Positions 1-6,791 of a stretch of 24,207 bases of DNA are shown piece by piece. The notes below the pieces were generated by a model that was not told where the DNA came from, searched no databases, and saw only the letters and a list, made by a program, of their open reading frames with translations. This DNA comes from a virus. The stretch's first letter is position 1; each line of letters begins with the position of its first letter. A program made the translations under genes and the position numbers. Location of the stretch: the IMG/VR virus record IMGVR_UViG_3300032092_000247, positions 1-24,207 of that record. One strand, written 5' to 3'.

Positions 1-344
1 TCGAGGAGGTCGTCCTCGACGGCGAACTCAAGCACCACGCGGGCGATCTTCATGACCGCGTTGGCGGTGGCGGGCGTCCTGATGGCGAGGGCGTCCCGGA
101 TTGACCGGATGTGCCGGCGCTTGATCTCGGTGATCGGCACCTCATGAAGCCCGGCCAGGCAATCCAGATGATGGCGATAGGCGGCCTTTGTGGTGGGCTT
201 CAGGTTGGCAAAGGCGGCAGACTTCTTATAGGCGACGACCAGCCTGCCAAAGGTCCAAGCGGCCGGGGCTGGCCGCTTGGAGTAAGAGTAGGTCTTAAGG
301 CTTCCGTCTGCGAGCCTTCGCGTCACGCTCTTTTTGGATGGCAT
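1..344 (-). CDS. int: Tyrosine recombinase / phage integrase, N-terminal part (cut by window edge)
   Basis: Integrase that would join the phage to the host chromosome by site-specific recombination. Only about 114 N-terminal residues are visible. They start MPSKKSVTRRLADGSLKTYS, a basic N-terminal arm typical of phage integrases. From about residue 25 a helical SAM-like core-binding domain follows (FGRLVVAYKKSAAF, later RRHIRSIRDAL and ANAVMKIARVVLEFA). The catalytic Arg-His-Arg-Tyr domain lies beyond base 1, so function rests on the N-terminal pattern. The ATG at 344 is the only start that retains the basic arm. It lies inside the excisionase-like gene and overlaps it by 50 bases, so the two are translated from one message. 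It is the last gene of the leftward operon, and attP is expected outside the window. Confidence 0.85.
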   Translation of the reverse strand, partial: MPSKKSVTRRLADGSLKTYSYSKRPAPAAWTFGRLVVAYKKSAAFANLKPTTKAAYRHHLDCLAGLHEVPITEIKRRHIRSIRDALAIRTPATANAVMKIARVVLEFAVEDDLL

Positions 345-549
345 CGACTGCTTTCTCTGTGGCTTCGTCGGCTGTGGCATGGTGCGCCTGCTGGCTGTGT
401 GAGGCAAGCCATGCGTCCAGCATTGTCACGGGATACAGGACGCATCGGCCTATCTTGAGGGGCTTGGGGCCGTGTCGGCGGAGGCTCATGCGAGACAACC
501 CGAGGTAGGTTGCTGCATCGTGCTCTCTGAGGGCGGCGCGGTCAGTCAT
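295..549 (-). CDS. Excisionase-like helix-turn-helix protein (AlpA / HTH_17 type)
   Basis: An 84-residue small DNA-binding protein. The N-terminal half (EHDAATYLGLSRMSLRRHGPKPLKIGRCVLYP) has the winged-HTH pattern of AlpA- and excisionase-type proteins: helix, GLSRMSLRR recognition helix, then a beta-wing around GRCVLYP and a DAWLASH tail helix. The C-terminal 30 residues are charged and Lys/Arg-rich. It sits directly before the integrase and overlaps its start, the usual place for a recombination directionality factor, so it may control excision. That role is inferred from position and fold. It overlaps the upstream 110-residue gene by 8 bases. It could instead be only a transcriptional regulator. 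Confidence 0.75.
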   Translation of the reverse strand: MTDRAALREHDAATYLGLSRMSLRRHGPKPLKIGRCVLYPVTMLDAWLASHSQQAHHATADEATEKAVDAIQKERDAKARRRKP

Positions 550-874
550 GGCTTGCCGCCCTTGCCCGTAGCGCGGCGGAGCATAGCGCTAGTGCTGGGG
601 TGGCGCCGCGCGCGTCTATGTGCCGAGCCCACTCTTTCGGGTCAGCAGGAACACGATAGACAGTCATGCACTGCTCTTGTTTGCGCAGCCACTCGCACCC
701 CACCGGAACCAGCGTAATCGCCGCTTCTAAGCTGGCGGTGTAGTCAGTGCGGGACGGACGAAAGCCGGGCAGGAACACAAGGCTTGTCCAGATAGCTAAG
801 TCTAGCTCGTAATCCGGCCTGGCTGCCTGTTCGCAGCGTTCCGCAAGGGCTAGAAGGGTGGCGGGGTCAGTCAT
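542..874 (-). CDS. Phage hypothetical protein, 110 aa
   Basis: A 110-residue protein with the pattern of a common early-phage family: an N-terminal helix of the LLALAERCEQA kind, a central YTASLEAAITLVPVGCEW segment and a C-terminal ATPALALCSAALRARAA helix. Proteins with this pattern are frequent in temperate phages of Gram-negative bacteria and have no defined biochemical role (sometimes grouped with phage ABA-sandwich proteins). The start is supported by an ATGA overlap with the stop of the 75-residue gene upstream. The gene ends 8 bases inside the excisionase-like gene. There is no membrane segment or signal peptide. Family placement is by pattern only. Confidence 0.75.
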   Translation of the reverse strand: MTDPATLLALAERCEQAARPDYELDLAIWTSLVFLPGFRPSRTDYTASLEAAITLVPVGCEWLRKQEQCMTVYRVPADPKEWARHIDARGATPALALCSAALRARAASHD

Positions 875-1098
875 GACTTCACCTCGGCTGCATCAAGAAT
901 GTCAGCCCCCTTGCAAAGCCGCGCGGCCAACTCGCGCGCTTGTGCCGCGTTGAACTGCCCCGGTGGTGTTTTCAAATTGATCGCGATAAAGCTTGGCCCG
1001 TCTTCGACAAAGCAGACCACCGCTGCGGCAGATGCGCGCTTGTGTGCGCCGGTCTGTTCCACTCGCCCGAGGTTTTGCATTTCCACGATCTTGCTCAT
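871..1098 (-). CDS. Hypothetical protein, 75 aa
   Basis: A 75-residue protein of unknown function. The middle is a short beta-rich stretch (AAVVCFVEDGPSFIAINLK), followed by a helix (NAAQARELAARLCKGADIL). It has no recognisable motif, signal peptide or membrane span. Start and stop are both supported by ATGA overlaps: its ATG sits in the stop of the 35-codon gene upstream, and its TGA sits in the start of the 110-residue gene downstream. It therefore looks translationally coupled within the int operon. Confidence 0.7.
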   Translation of the reverse strand: MSKIVEMQNLGRVEQTGAHKRASAAAVVCFVEDGPSFIAINLKTPPGQFNAAQARELAARLCKGADILDAAEVKS

Positions 1099-1202
1099 GG
1101 CTTCACCTCCTTCAGCGCATCACCCTCAGCGGCAAGGGATAATAAGCGCACCTCTTCAATTTGATGGCGATGAAGTTCCGCTTCTTCTGTGGTGACGGTC
1201 AT
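1095..1202 (-). CDS. Small hypothetical protein, 35 aa
   Basis: A 35-residue ORF starting MTVTTEEAELHRHQ and ending GDALKEVKP. A longer open frame reaches up to about 1520, but that upstream part only shadows two other genes. The ATG at 1202 forms an ATGA overlap with the stop of the 73-residue gene, and its own TGA overlaps the next ATG in the same way. The peptide is predicted helical and acidic. Function is unknown. Precise overlaps on both sides are the main support. Confidence 0.6.
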   Translation of the reverse strand: MTVTTEEAELHRHQIEEVRLLSLAAEGDALKEVKP

Positions 1203-1420
1203 GGCGTTATCCCCATTATCAAGCAGCTTTCGTATTCCTGTTGCGCGCCGATCTTCGCCAAGGCGGCGGTATCCCAGCGCGCAAATTCTTCGCCGTGAAT
1301 GCTGGCGACATAAAAAATAACGGGGCCTCTCTCCCCGAAAACCCGCACAACCTTTAGGCTGGTGCCTTTCAACACAAGCACTCCCGGCGAAGGGTTTTCC
1401 CATTCGTATTGATTGGTCAT
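1199..1420 (-). CDS. Hypothetical protein, 73 aa
   Basis: A small beta-rich protein of unknown function, beginning MTNQYEWENPSPG. A GTG start at 1435 would add five residues. I prefer the ATG at 1420 because it overlaps the stop of the upstream HTH gene as ATGA, the same coupling used throughout this operon. Short hydrophobic strands such as GVLVLKG, SLKVVRVFG and PVIFYVASIHG suggest a compact beta sheet. There is no membrane span or catalytic motif. The gene ends in an ATGA overlap with the 35-residue gene. Confidence 0.65.
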   Translation of the reverse strand: MTNQYEWENPSPGVLVLKGTSLKVVRVFGERGPVIFYVASIHGEEFARWDTAALAKIGAQQEYESCLIMGITP

Positions 1421-1584
1421 TTCCTTGTGTTCCACTTTCCCAATACAGCGCGCGAGACTGACGCCTGCGAGACATCAAAGCTCCTGGCCAGAGTGTGCTG
1501 AGACACGTTGCCCGCGGCATAAGCGCGCCGAATAGCGCGGGCCATCTCGAGCGTGATCTTGGTTTTGGGTTTTGGTCTTTTCAT
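1417..1584 (-). CDS. Small helix-turn-helix DNA-binding protein, 55 aa
   Basis: A 55-residue protein with a basic start (MKRPKPKTKITLEMARAIRR) and a helix-turn-helix at about residues 27-50 (VSQHTLARSFDVSQASVSRA). The pattern matches short resolvase- or Fis-like HTH proteins that phages often encode near endonuclease or integrase genes. An AGAGGA ribosome site lies 7 bases before the ATG at 1584. The next gene starts inside its stop codon (ATGA). It follows a stem-loop that separates it from recT. It may regulate the int half of the operon or act as an architectural DNA binder; its target cannot be read from the sequence. Confidence 0.75.
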   Translation of the reverse strand: MKRPKPKTKITLEMARAIRRAYAAGNVSQHTLARSFDVSQASVSRAVLGKWNTRK

Positions 1585-1601
1585 CGGTTCATCCTCTAGG
1601 C

Positions 1602-1629
1602 GCCCCGCGCAATGTGTCTCGCGCGGGGC
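1602..1629 (-). other. Intercistronic 9-bp GC stem-loop between recT and the int half of the operon
   Basis: A perfect 9-bp inverted repeat (GCCCCGCGC / GCGCGGGGC) encloses a 10-base loop. It starts 9 bases past the recT stop and ends about 10 bases before the ribosome site of the HTH gene. In the leftward transcript no U-tract follows (the next bases are GCCTAGAGG), so it is not a canonical terminator in that direction. It could be an mRNA-stabilising or processing hairpin that sets recT expression apart from the integrase half. On the plus strand it is followed by TTTGGTT, a weak terminator at best. Confidence 0.6.
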
Positions 1630-1637
1630 TTTGGTTG

Positions 1638-2465
1638 TCAGATCAGGTCCATCTCGTCGGAGGCACGGGCGGGCTCGGGCTCTGGCTCGGGTGGTGGGGG
1701 AGGCTCCTCGATCTCGACCGCCTGGGCGTCGATCACGGCTGAGGCGCGGGTGCGGCGGCGCGCTGGGGCCGGCTCGGCCGACGTTGGCGTCGAGGCGGGC
1801 TCCTCCTTGTAGAGCTCATCATCAGCCTCGACCGCCCGGTGAAACTCCTCGTCCTTGTCGGTCGAGCTTGGCAGGTACTTGGACAGGCGGCGGATGACGG
1901 TTTTCTTCGCCATCTCATCCCACCATTGCGTCCATGGCCCGGCGCCCTTGGAGCGGGACACGGCTCGCACGCGCTCGATCTCGGCGACCGTCATAATGGC
2001 GCGCTGCTTGCCGCCGTCCTTCAGCGTCGCGACGGCATAGACCAGGATCGGTTTGCCGCGATCGGCACCAAGGAAAGGCTTGTGCGAGATGCGCTCATCA
2101 TCGCCGAGCTCGTAGGTGAATGTGTCGCGCTCATAGACGACATGGGCGGCGATGGTGCTGATCTCGCCGCTGTTGCGGGCTTTCTTCAGTAGCCCGGCGA
2201 CCATCGGCATATATTGCGCGGTGCCGCTAAACTTCACGAGCGCAGCCTCGCGCCCGTCGAGCACCAAGCCGTCCTGTGCGGCCTTCATGATGGCGCCATA
2301 GATCGAGCGCCGGTCGCAATCCACGATGTCCGGGTTCATCTGAAGCGCGGTCTGCGCCGTGCGGATGAATTTGGCGGAAGGGATGTGCGCCGGCAATGCG
2401 GCGCGAAACTCCGGCTCCATCGTGGTGATGGTGTTGCGGATTTCCACAAGAGCGGTCTTGGACAT
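1638..2465 (-). CDS. recT: RecT-family single-strand annealing protein
   Basis: A 275-residue RecT-type recombinase that coats single-stranded DNA and anneals complementary strands during phage recombination and replication. Family pattern seen: LQMNPDIVDCDRRSIYGAIM, an early block common in RecT proteins; DGREAALVKFSGTAQYMPMV, with the conserved LDGREAALV / YMPM signature; and a late block, TQWWDEMAKKTVIRRLSKYL. The C-terminal 60 residues are a disordered Pro/Glu-rich tail ending DEMDLI. The start overlaps the exonuclease stop by one base (TAATG), so the pair is coupled, as expected for a two-component exonuclease/annealase system. It shares the message from the promoter at 3523-3552. Confidence 0.93.
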   Translation of the reverse strand: MSKTALVEIRNTITTMEPEFRAALPAHIPSAKFIRTAQTALQMNPDIVDCDRRSIYGAIMKAAQDGLVLDGREAALVKFSGTAQYMPMVAGLLKKARNSGEISTIAAHVVYERDTFTYELGDDERISHKPFLGADRGKPILVYAVATLKDGGKQRAIMTVAEIERVRAVSRSKGAGPWTQWWDEMAKKTVIRRLSKYLPSSTDKDEEFHRAVEADDELYKEEPASTPTSAEPAPARRRTRASAVIDAQAVEIEEPPPPPEPEPEPARASDEMDLI

Positions 2466-3400
2466 TATGCGATTTCCTTCAGGTTGAGCTTAAATTGACG
2501 GTAGCCGGAGCGGGCGTTGATGACGGTCCCGACCATGTCCGGCGTGATGGTGGTGCCAGCCGAGCCCTTGGTCTCGGTGGCGGTGAGGGTCCAGCCTTCG
2601 CCCGTGACCTTTCCGGCATCGCCGATCAGGGTCAGCATTTCGGAGCGGGCGGCTTCCTTGCGTGCCACGGCGTCCTTCTCGTCACGCGCGGCGGAGGCGT
2701 AGGACAGGGCGAGGCTGTGCAGGCGGTTGTTGCCGGTGGCGTCGAGCGGTGCGCCAGAGCCGTTGCGGTAGATTTCCCGGATGGTGTCGGCATCCTTTAT
2801 GAAATCCACGGCCGGCGGGGTGTTGGCGTTCACGCGCTGCCAGAAGCGGCGGATGGCGGCGCGGAGCTTGTCGCCGACCTGGCGGTCACGCGCGACCCGG
2901 ATGACGCGAGGCGTGTTGCCTGCGACGAGGCAGACGATCAGCGCCCATTCGCGATTGGCCACCTCAAGCTGGTGCTGAACCTGGATCTCAATATGCGGCG
3001 GGGCTTCGTCGTCGAGCCATTCGTCGCGATAGACCCGAAAATCGACGTTTTTGACCTCCATGAGGCCGGGGCCGTCAGCGTGAGACACGATCTCGAAGTC
3101 AAAGCTGGCGCCCATGCGCGCCTCGTCGGTGTGGCGCCAATAGCCGTTGATGCGCCGCACGGTGAGGCCCATGTCCTCGGCAACGCCATGAGCGATCGCG
3201 TCCTGAAGGCGCAAGCCCCACGTCATGCGCTCGTTCTGCTCGATCTCGTCGGAGACATTGCCGAGCTTGCGGTAGAACAACTCGAGCTCGGTGGCGTATG
3301 GCGAGAGGCCAAACAAGCCGGCGGACTCGGTGCTGGTCACGTCCTCGCGGCGCAACTCCAGCCAGTGCTCGCGGCTGTTGGGGGTGATGATTACAGGCAT
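2465..3400 (-). CDS. YqaJ-family viral recombinase / exonuclease
   Basis: A 311-residue alkaline-exonuclease-type nuclease of the YqaJ/lambda-Exo fold. It would resect double-stranded ends to load the adjacent RecT. Motifs: the N-terminal REHWLELRREDVTSTESAGLFGLSPY signature, in which E25 is in the usual catalytic helix region; MGASFDFE with D101; the core LMEVKNVD with E115 and K117; and IQVQHQLEV at 139-147, the conserved QxxHQ helix. All expected active-site residues appear intact. It starts just before the stop of the 31-residue membrane peptide (two bases apart) and is joined to recT by TAATG. Confidence 0.92.
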   Translation of the reverse strand: MPVIITPNSREHWLELRREDVTSTESAGLFGLSPYATELELFYRKLGNVSDEIEQNERMTWGLRLQDAIAHGVAEDMGLTVRRINGYWRHTDEARMGASFDFEIVSHADGPGLMEVKNVDFRVYRDEWLDDEAPPHIEIQVQHQLEVANREWALIVCLVAGNTPRVIRVARDRQVGDKLRAAIRRFWQRVNANTPPAVDFIKDADTIREIYRNGSGAPLDATGNNRLHSLALSYASAARDEKDAVARKEAARSEMLTLIGDAGKVTGEGWTLTATETKGSAGTTITPDMVGTVINARSGYRQFKLNLKEIA

Positions 3401-3496
3401 TTACTCGTCCTCCATTTTCATGATGATTGCGATAATCCCAAGCACAACGGCGAAGAAAAGAACGCCGTAAGCCCAGGCAGTAAGGATTCCGTCCAT
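3401..3496 (-). CDS. Single-span membrane peptide, 31 aa
   Basis: The first gene of the recombination operon. It is a 31-residue peptide starting MDGILTAWAYGVLFF with one hydrophobic span at about residues 6-26 and a charged end (MKMEDE). A GAGGAA ribosome site lies 6 bases before the ATG at 3496, and a strong promoter ends about 27 bases upstream. Its stop abuts the YqaJ start. The inner membrane is the likely location, with the acidic C-terminus outside the bilayer. Function is unknown. Small phage membrane peptides of this size can modulate host envelope processes, but nothing here shows that. Confidence 0.7.
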   Translation of the reverse strand: MDGILTAWAYGVLFFAVVLGIIAIIMKMEDE

Positions 3497-3516
3497 TGGT
3501 GTTCCTCGCGTTGTGT

Positions 3517-3533
3517 GTTGGGTTTATACCAAC
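3517..3533. promoter_or_regulatory. Putative repressor operator O1 (17-bp dyad over a -10 box)
   Basis: GTTGGGTTTATACCAAC, arms GTTGG/CCAAC around a 7-base centre. It covers the -10 element of the leftward recombination promoter, so a bound repressor would block polymerase. It differs from the site at 11912-11928 by one base. Three related sites lie at other promoters in the window. Confidence 0.65.
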
Positions 3534-3552
3534 CCGTAGCGCGGCACGTCAA
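3523..3552 (-). promoter_or_regulatory. Leftward promoter for the recombination / int operon
   Basis: On the minus strand: -35 TTGACG at 3552-3547, an 18-base spacer, -10 TATAAA at 3528-3523. The predicted start at about 3516 leaves a leader of roughly 20 bases that carries the GAGGAA ribosome site of the 31-residue peptide. A near-identical promoter lies at 11918-11947. I see no terminator between the upstream VRR-NUC gene and this promoter, so read-through from the cro operon could also feed these genes. Confidence 0.7.
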
Positions 3553-3567
3553 GGGATAAATTGGGAT

Positions 3568-3885
3568 TTATTGGAACGCTGAGAGATCGGCCTCGCCGCG
3601 CGCAACGACCGCAATTCCTCCGGCGGTTTCAACCGCTTGCAGAAAATTGCGCTGCGCTTCGCTCGTGCGGCCGGTGGCGGTCTTCACCTCCACGGCGGTG
3701 AAAATCGCAATTTTTTTCCCGACCATGTCCGTGGTCACGGTGCGGCTGGTCCAGCCGATCAGGTCGGACCCGCCCGGGTTGGCGAGCCCGTAGCGCACGA
3801 CCGACCCGTCTGGGTAATGGGCGACCCCTTGATTGTTGCGGAAAACGACCGCTTTGCCGGATAGCGCCAGCATCAAGCGGCGCAT
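3568..3885 (-). CDS. VRR-NUC domain nuclease, 105 aa
   Basis: A stand-alone PD-(D/E)xK nuclease of the VRR-NUC family. It begins MRRLMLALSGKAVVFRNNQG. Motifs: NNQG near residue 16, PGGSDLIGW (the GxxD element) at about 37-45, AVEVKTATGR (catalytic E and K) at about 64-73, and SEAQRNFLQAVETAGG with the family Gln and Gly-Gly. An open frame extends up to 3951, but the ATG at 3885 has an AAGGAAGG ribosome site 6 bases upstream and clears the helicase stop by 14 bases. Family members are structure-specific endonucleases. Next to a helicase, it probably processes replication or recombination intermediates. Its exact substrate is unknown. Confidence 0.88.
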   Translation of the reverse strand: MRRLMLALSGKAVVFRNNQGVAHYPDGSVVRYGLANPGGSDLIGWTSRTVTTDMVGKKIAIFTAVEVKTATGRTSEAQRNFLQAVETAGGIAVVARGEADLSAFQ

Positions 3886-3899
3886 GAGGTTGCCTTCCT

Positions 3900-5291
3900 T
3901 CAAGCTGCCCGCCCCCGCGCCATGCGCGCCGTCATGATGTGACCTGCCCACGCTGCCGGGTTCTTGTACCCGCGCTTTTGGGCGAGCTTGATCAGGTCAT
4001 CGAGTCCGCGCGCCTTTGATTGCTCCTCCATCTTGGCGCGGCGGACCATGGCCGGATCGACCTCGTGAAGCTCGCCGTCCACCTCCTCCACCTTCCGGCC
4101 CGTCTGCTCATAGACATGCCCGCAAGCCGAGCAGACCGGCGCCGGGCGATGCGTGGCAAAGCATTTCGGGCATTGCTTGATGGCGAAGTGCGGCTCGTCG
4201 TCGCCGTCCTTGGCCTTTTTCCGCTTCTCCCTGTCGGCAAGCGTCCAGTCCCGATCGTCGTCGGGCAAGCCGTGTGTGGCGATGTTGTTGGCGTGGTCGA
4301 GGATTAGCGCGTGCTGCTTGCCCGGGAAGGTGCGCAGCGCTCGCCCGACCTGTTGCAGATACAGGCTCAGGCTCTTGGTCGGGCGCAGCAGGATCGCGGC
4401 CTCGATCGCCGGGAGGTCGAACCCCTCACCGAACAGGTCCACATTGCACAAGACCTGGATCTGCCCGGCCCGAAACGCTGCCAGGGCGGCGCGGCGCTCA
4501 TCGCGGGGCGTGGCGCCGTCGAGGTGGTGTGCCACGAACCCGGCAGAGCGAAACTCCTGCGCGACGTGCTGGCTGTGCTTCACGCTCACGCAAAACGCGA
4601 CCGCGCGCTTGCCGGCGGCTAGGCGACGGTAATGCGAGACAGCATCCCCCACGATCGCGCTGGCGCCCATGACCTCGGCAAGCTCGGTCTGGATGTAATC
4701 GCCCGCCCGTGAGTGAACATTCCCGAGGTCGGGATGGGAGGGAGCGAATGCGCGATATGGCGAAAGGAACCCATTCTCGATCAGCCATCGCACGCTCGGC
4801 CCCCGCACCATGCGGCTGAAGTGCTGGCCGAGTCCGGTGCCGTCGAGCCTCCAGGGGGTTGCGGTCAGCCCGACATGCTTGGCGCTGGGGTAGGCGTCCA
4901 TCACCCGGGTCCAGCCTGCGGCTGCGACGTGATGGCATTCATCCCAGACGACCAGCGCGGGCGCACGCACCTTGTCGAGGCGGTTCTTGAGGGTGTCGAT
5001 CGATGCGATCTGAACCGGCGCCAAAGGATCGGGCCGCGCGCCGGCGGCGATGATCCCGTAAGAGATCCCGACCTGGGCGAAGGTGCTGGCGGCCTGCTCG
5101 ATTAGCTCGGCGCGGTGGCAGATGAAAAACGAGCGATGACCGCGGCTGGCGGCGGTGCCGAGCATGCTCGCGGTGAGGGCCGTCTTGCCTGCTCCGGTGG
5201 GCGCCTGGATCAGCACGCGCGGCACGTCTCGCAGGTGGGCGCGAGCTTGGGCGATGATTTCGTCCTGGTAGGGGCGGAGCTTAAAAGTCAT
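3900..5291 (-). CDS. Superfamily 2 DEAD/DEAH-type helicase with C-terminal zinc ribbon
   Basis: A 463-residue ATP-dependent helicase or translocase. Motifs: LRPYQ (5-9), Walker A APTGAGKT (30-37), DECH (117-120), TATPWR (143-148), then a second RecA-like domain with FGEGFDLP (287-293) and QQVGRALR (313-320). A zinc ribbon follows: CPKC (374-377) and CSAC (387-390). The layout resembles phage SSL2/ResIII-like helicases that accompany VRR-NUC nucleases. The frame is open to 5414, but the ATG at 5291 fits best: it overlaps the stop of the 34-residue membrane peptide as ATGA and places LRPYQ at the N-terminus. Likely roles are origin melting, fork remodelling or branched-DNA processing together with the downstream nuclease. 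Confidence 0.9.
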   Translation of the reverse strand: MTFKLRPYQDEIIAQARAHLRDVPRVLIQAPTGAGKTALTASMLGTAASRGHRSFFICHRAELIEQAASTFAQVGISYGIIAAGARPDPLAPVQIASIDTLKNRLDKVRAPALVVWDECHHVAAAGWTRVMDAYPSAKHVGLTATPWRLDGTGLGQHFSRMVRGPSVRWLIENGFLSPYRAFAPSHPDLGNVHSRAGDYIQTELAEVMGASAIVGDAVSHYRRLAAGKRAVAFCVSVKHSQHVAQEFRSAGFVAHHLDGATPRDERRAALAAFRAGQIQVLCNVDLFGEGFDLPAIEAAILLRPTKSLSLYLQQVGRALRTFPGKQHALILDHANNIATHGLPDDDRDWTLADREKRKKAKDGDDEPHFAIKQCPKCFATHRPAPVCSACGHVYEQTGRKVEEVDGELHEVDPAMVRRAKMEEQSKARGLDDLIKLAQKRGYKNPAAWAGHIMTARMARGRAA

Positions 5292-5392
5292 GGCCACCAC
5301 ATCCACGCCATGAACATCACCGCGATAAAGCACCAGGCGGCGCCGGCGAACATGATCCAGGCAATCACCATCATGGGGTCGGAGTCTCTCAT
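5288..5392 (-). CDS. Single-span membrane peptide, 34 aa
   Basis: A 34-residue peptide starting MRDSDPMMVIAWIM, almost entirely hydrophobic from residue 7 to the end. It is rich in Met, Trp and Ala and finishes WMWWP. Start and stop both form ATGA overlaps, with the methyltransferase stop and the helicase start, which strongly supports translation. It is probably an inner-membrane peptide. It shares size, topology class and placement inside an early operon with the 31-residue peptide at 3401-3496, but the sequences are not clearly related. No function can be assigned. Confidence 0.65.
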   Translation of the reverse strand: MRDSDPMMVIAWIMFAGAAWCFIAVMFMAWMWWP

Positions 5393-6558
5393 TGCGATTT
5401 TCCCAAGGCTTCAAGCATGGCGATGCGCTCGCCGATCCATCGCATCACCGGCGCGGCCATCGAGTTCCCTAGCGCCTTGTAGCGTGGGCCATCGGCGGCG
5501 GGCTTCCCGCGATTAGGGACTAGCGTGTAATCGTCGGGGAAGCCTTGCAGGCGCTCGCATTCGCGCGGGGTCAGGCGGCGCACGGCGGCGGCATAGGCAA
5601 TCGCTGGCGCGTGGGCCCCGGCTGCAAGCGGATGGCAAGCATCGCCCGGCTTTGGTTTGCTGAAATTTCCGGGACTGGTGATCTGCGTCGTATCAAACGC
5701 CATGGCTTGCCCTTGGTGGCTTTGCAGCGTCAGCGCGCAATCGTCGGCGGTATGAAGGCCGATGCTGCCGCCTTGCTGGTGCGCAAAAGCGGTCGTGATG
5801 AACGTCTCGCTTTCAAAGTCGCATTTGAAGCCTGCCCCCGGCTGCGCCAGCAGCGCGGGCGTCACGTCAATAGGGCCGCTTGTGCGGTTGCCACCAAAAC
5901 AAACCGGAATAAAGGCGCCGTTATTGTCTAGATCGGTTGTGCGAAAGCCGCCGCTTTGAGAGCTTCCACCAAGAGTTCCGGCAACACTTTCCCCCGCTTC
6001 TCGGCGCGGCGCAGAATGCCCCTGCAAGCTGTGGCGCTCAAAAAGAACCGCTGTGGCACGGCGCCAGTCTCCAAGGTATCCGACAACGAACACACGGCGG
6101 CGTCGCTGGGCCACTCCAAAGAATTGAGCGTCAAGGACTCGGTAGGCGATGCCATACCCGAGTTCGACCATGCCCCCGAGTATGGAACCAAAGTCCCGCC
6201 CTCCGTTCGACGACAAGACGCCGGGGACGTTCTCCCACACCAGCCAGCGGGGCCGTGTTCGGTCAGCAAGGCGGAGAAACTCGAGGGCCAGGTTGCCACG
6301 GTCGTCGTCCAGGCCGCCTCTGAGTCCCGCGATGCTGAAGGATTGGCAGGGGGTTCCTCCCACAAGAAGGTCGATTGCTCCATATTCATTGCCTTTAATG
6401 GTGGTGAAGTCCCCATGAAGCGGGACGTGCGGGTAGTGGTGTGCCAGCACGGCGCGCGGGAACGGTTCAATCTCTGAGAAAAATGCAGGCTCCCATCCGA
6501 GCGGATGCCAAGCTGCCGTTGCTGCCTCGATGCCCGAGCAGACTGATCCGTAGCGCAT
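5389..6558 (-). CDS. DNA (cytosine-5-)-methyltransferase
   Basis: A 389-residue C5-cytosine methyltransferase that transfers a methyl group from S-adenosylmethionine to cytosine in a specific DNA site. Conserved motifs in order: SVCSGIEAATAAW (motif I, residues 5-17), the catalytic TPCQSFS with C71 (motif IV), WENVPG (motif VI, 108-113), AQRRRRVFVVG (motif VIII, 150-160), RRLTPRECERLQGFP (motif IX) and GNSMAAPV (motif X, 364-371). A variable target-recognition region lies at about 175-320. The gene seems intact. No partner restriction enzyme is recognisable, so it is probably an orphan phage enzyme for evading host restriction or marking phage DNA. Recognition site unknown. It overlaps both neighbours by one to four bases. 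Confidence 0.95.
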   Translation of the reverse strand: MRYGSVCSGIEAATAAWHPLGWEPAFFSEIEPFPRAVLAHHYPHVPLHGDFTTIKGNEYGAIDLLVGGTPCQSFSIAGLRGGLDDDRGNLALEFLRLADRTRPRWLVWENVPGVLSSNGGRDFGSILGGMVELGYGIAYRVLDAQFFGVAQRRRRVFVVGYLGDWRRATAVLFERHSLQGHSAPRREAGESVAGTLGGSSQSGGFRTTDLDNNGAFIPVCFGGNRTSGPIDVTPALLAQPGAGFKCDFESETFITTAFAHQQGGSIGLHTADDCALTLQSHQGQAMAFDTTQITSPGNFSKPKPGDACHPLAAGAHAPAIAYAAAVRRLTPRECERLQGFPDDYTLVPNRGKPAADGPRYKALGNSMAAPVMRWIGERIAMLEALGKSQ

Positions 6559-6791
6559 CAGAACAGCGCCCCCTGGTCCGGCTCAGACTGCGGGCGGTTC
6601 TGGACATGGTCAGCGCAGTACCATTTGCCGAGCTTCGCGTAGCCCTCCTCGCGCTTGCCATCCATGATCAGCTTCAGGCCGATGACCGGGAAACAATTGA
6701 CCGCCTGGATGGCATCGGCGCCGCACACGTCGCAGGTGTTGCGCCACTTGATCGCGCCGGTTGATCGGCTTTTGAAAAGCTGGACCGGCAT
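6558..6791 (-). CDS. Small Cys-containing hypothetical protein, 77 aa
   Basis: A 77-residue protein starting MPVQLFKSRSTG. It has a CDVCGA pair and a later WYCADH, which together could bind one zinc (Cys, Cys, Cys and His), as in small phage zinc-finger proteins. An alternative GTG lies one codon upstream at 6794. The ATG at 6791 gives a one-base TGATG overlap with cro. The stop similarly overlaps the methyltransferase start. Function is unknown. Lying between cro and the methyltransferase, it is an immediate-early gene. Confidence 0.7.
   Translation of the reverse strand: MPVQLFKSRSTGAIKWRNTCDVCGADAIQAVNCFPVIGLKLIMDGKREEGYAKLGKWYCADHVQNRPQSEPDQGALF

Noticed and set aside
1203-1520. Long upstream part of the 141-codon frame on the minus strand
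   Set aside because: This part shadows the 55-aa HTH gene and the 73-aa gene. Only the last 35 codons, with exact overlaps at both ends, are kept.
2495-3559. Open frame of 354 codons on the plus strand
   Set aside because: It is antisense to the YqaJ gene, which has an intact active site. It also crosses the leftward promoter, has no ribosome site and shows no recognisable domain.
5292-5414. N-terminal extension of the helicase
   Set aside because: The extra 41 codons overlap the 34-aa membrane peptide and the methyltransferase end and lack family similarity. The ATG at 5291 has an ATGA overlap and gives a normal N-terminus.
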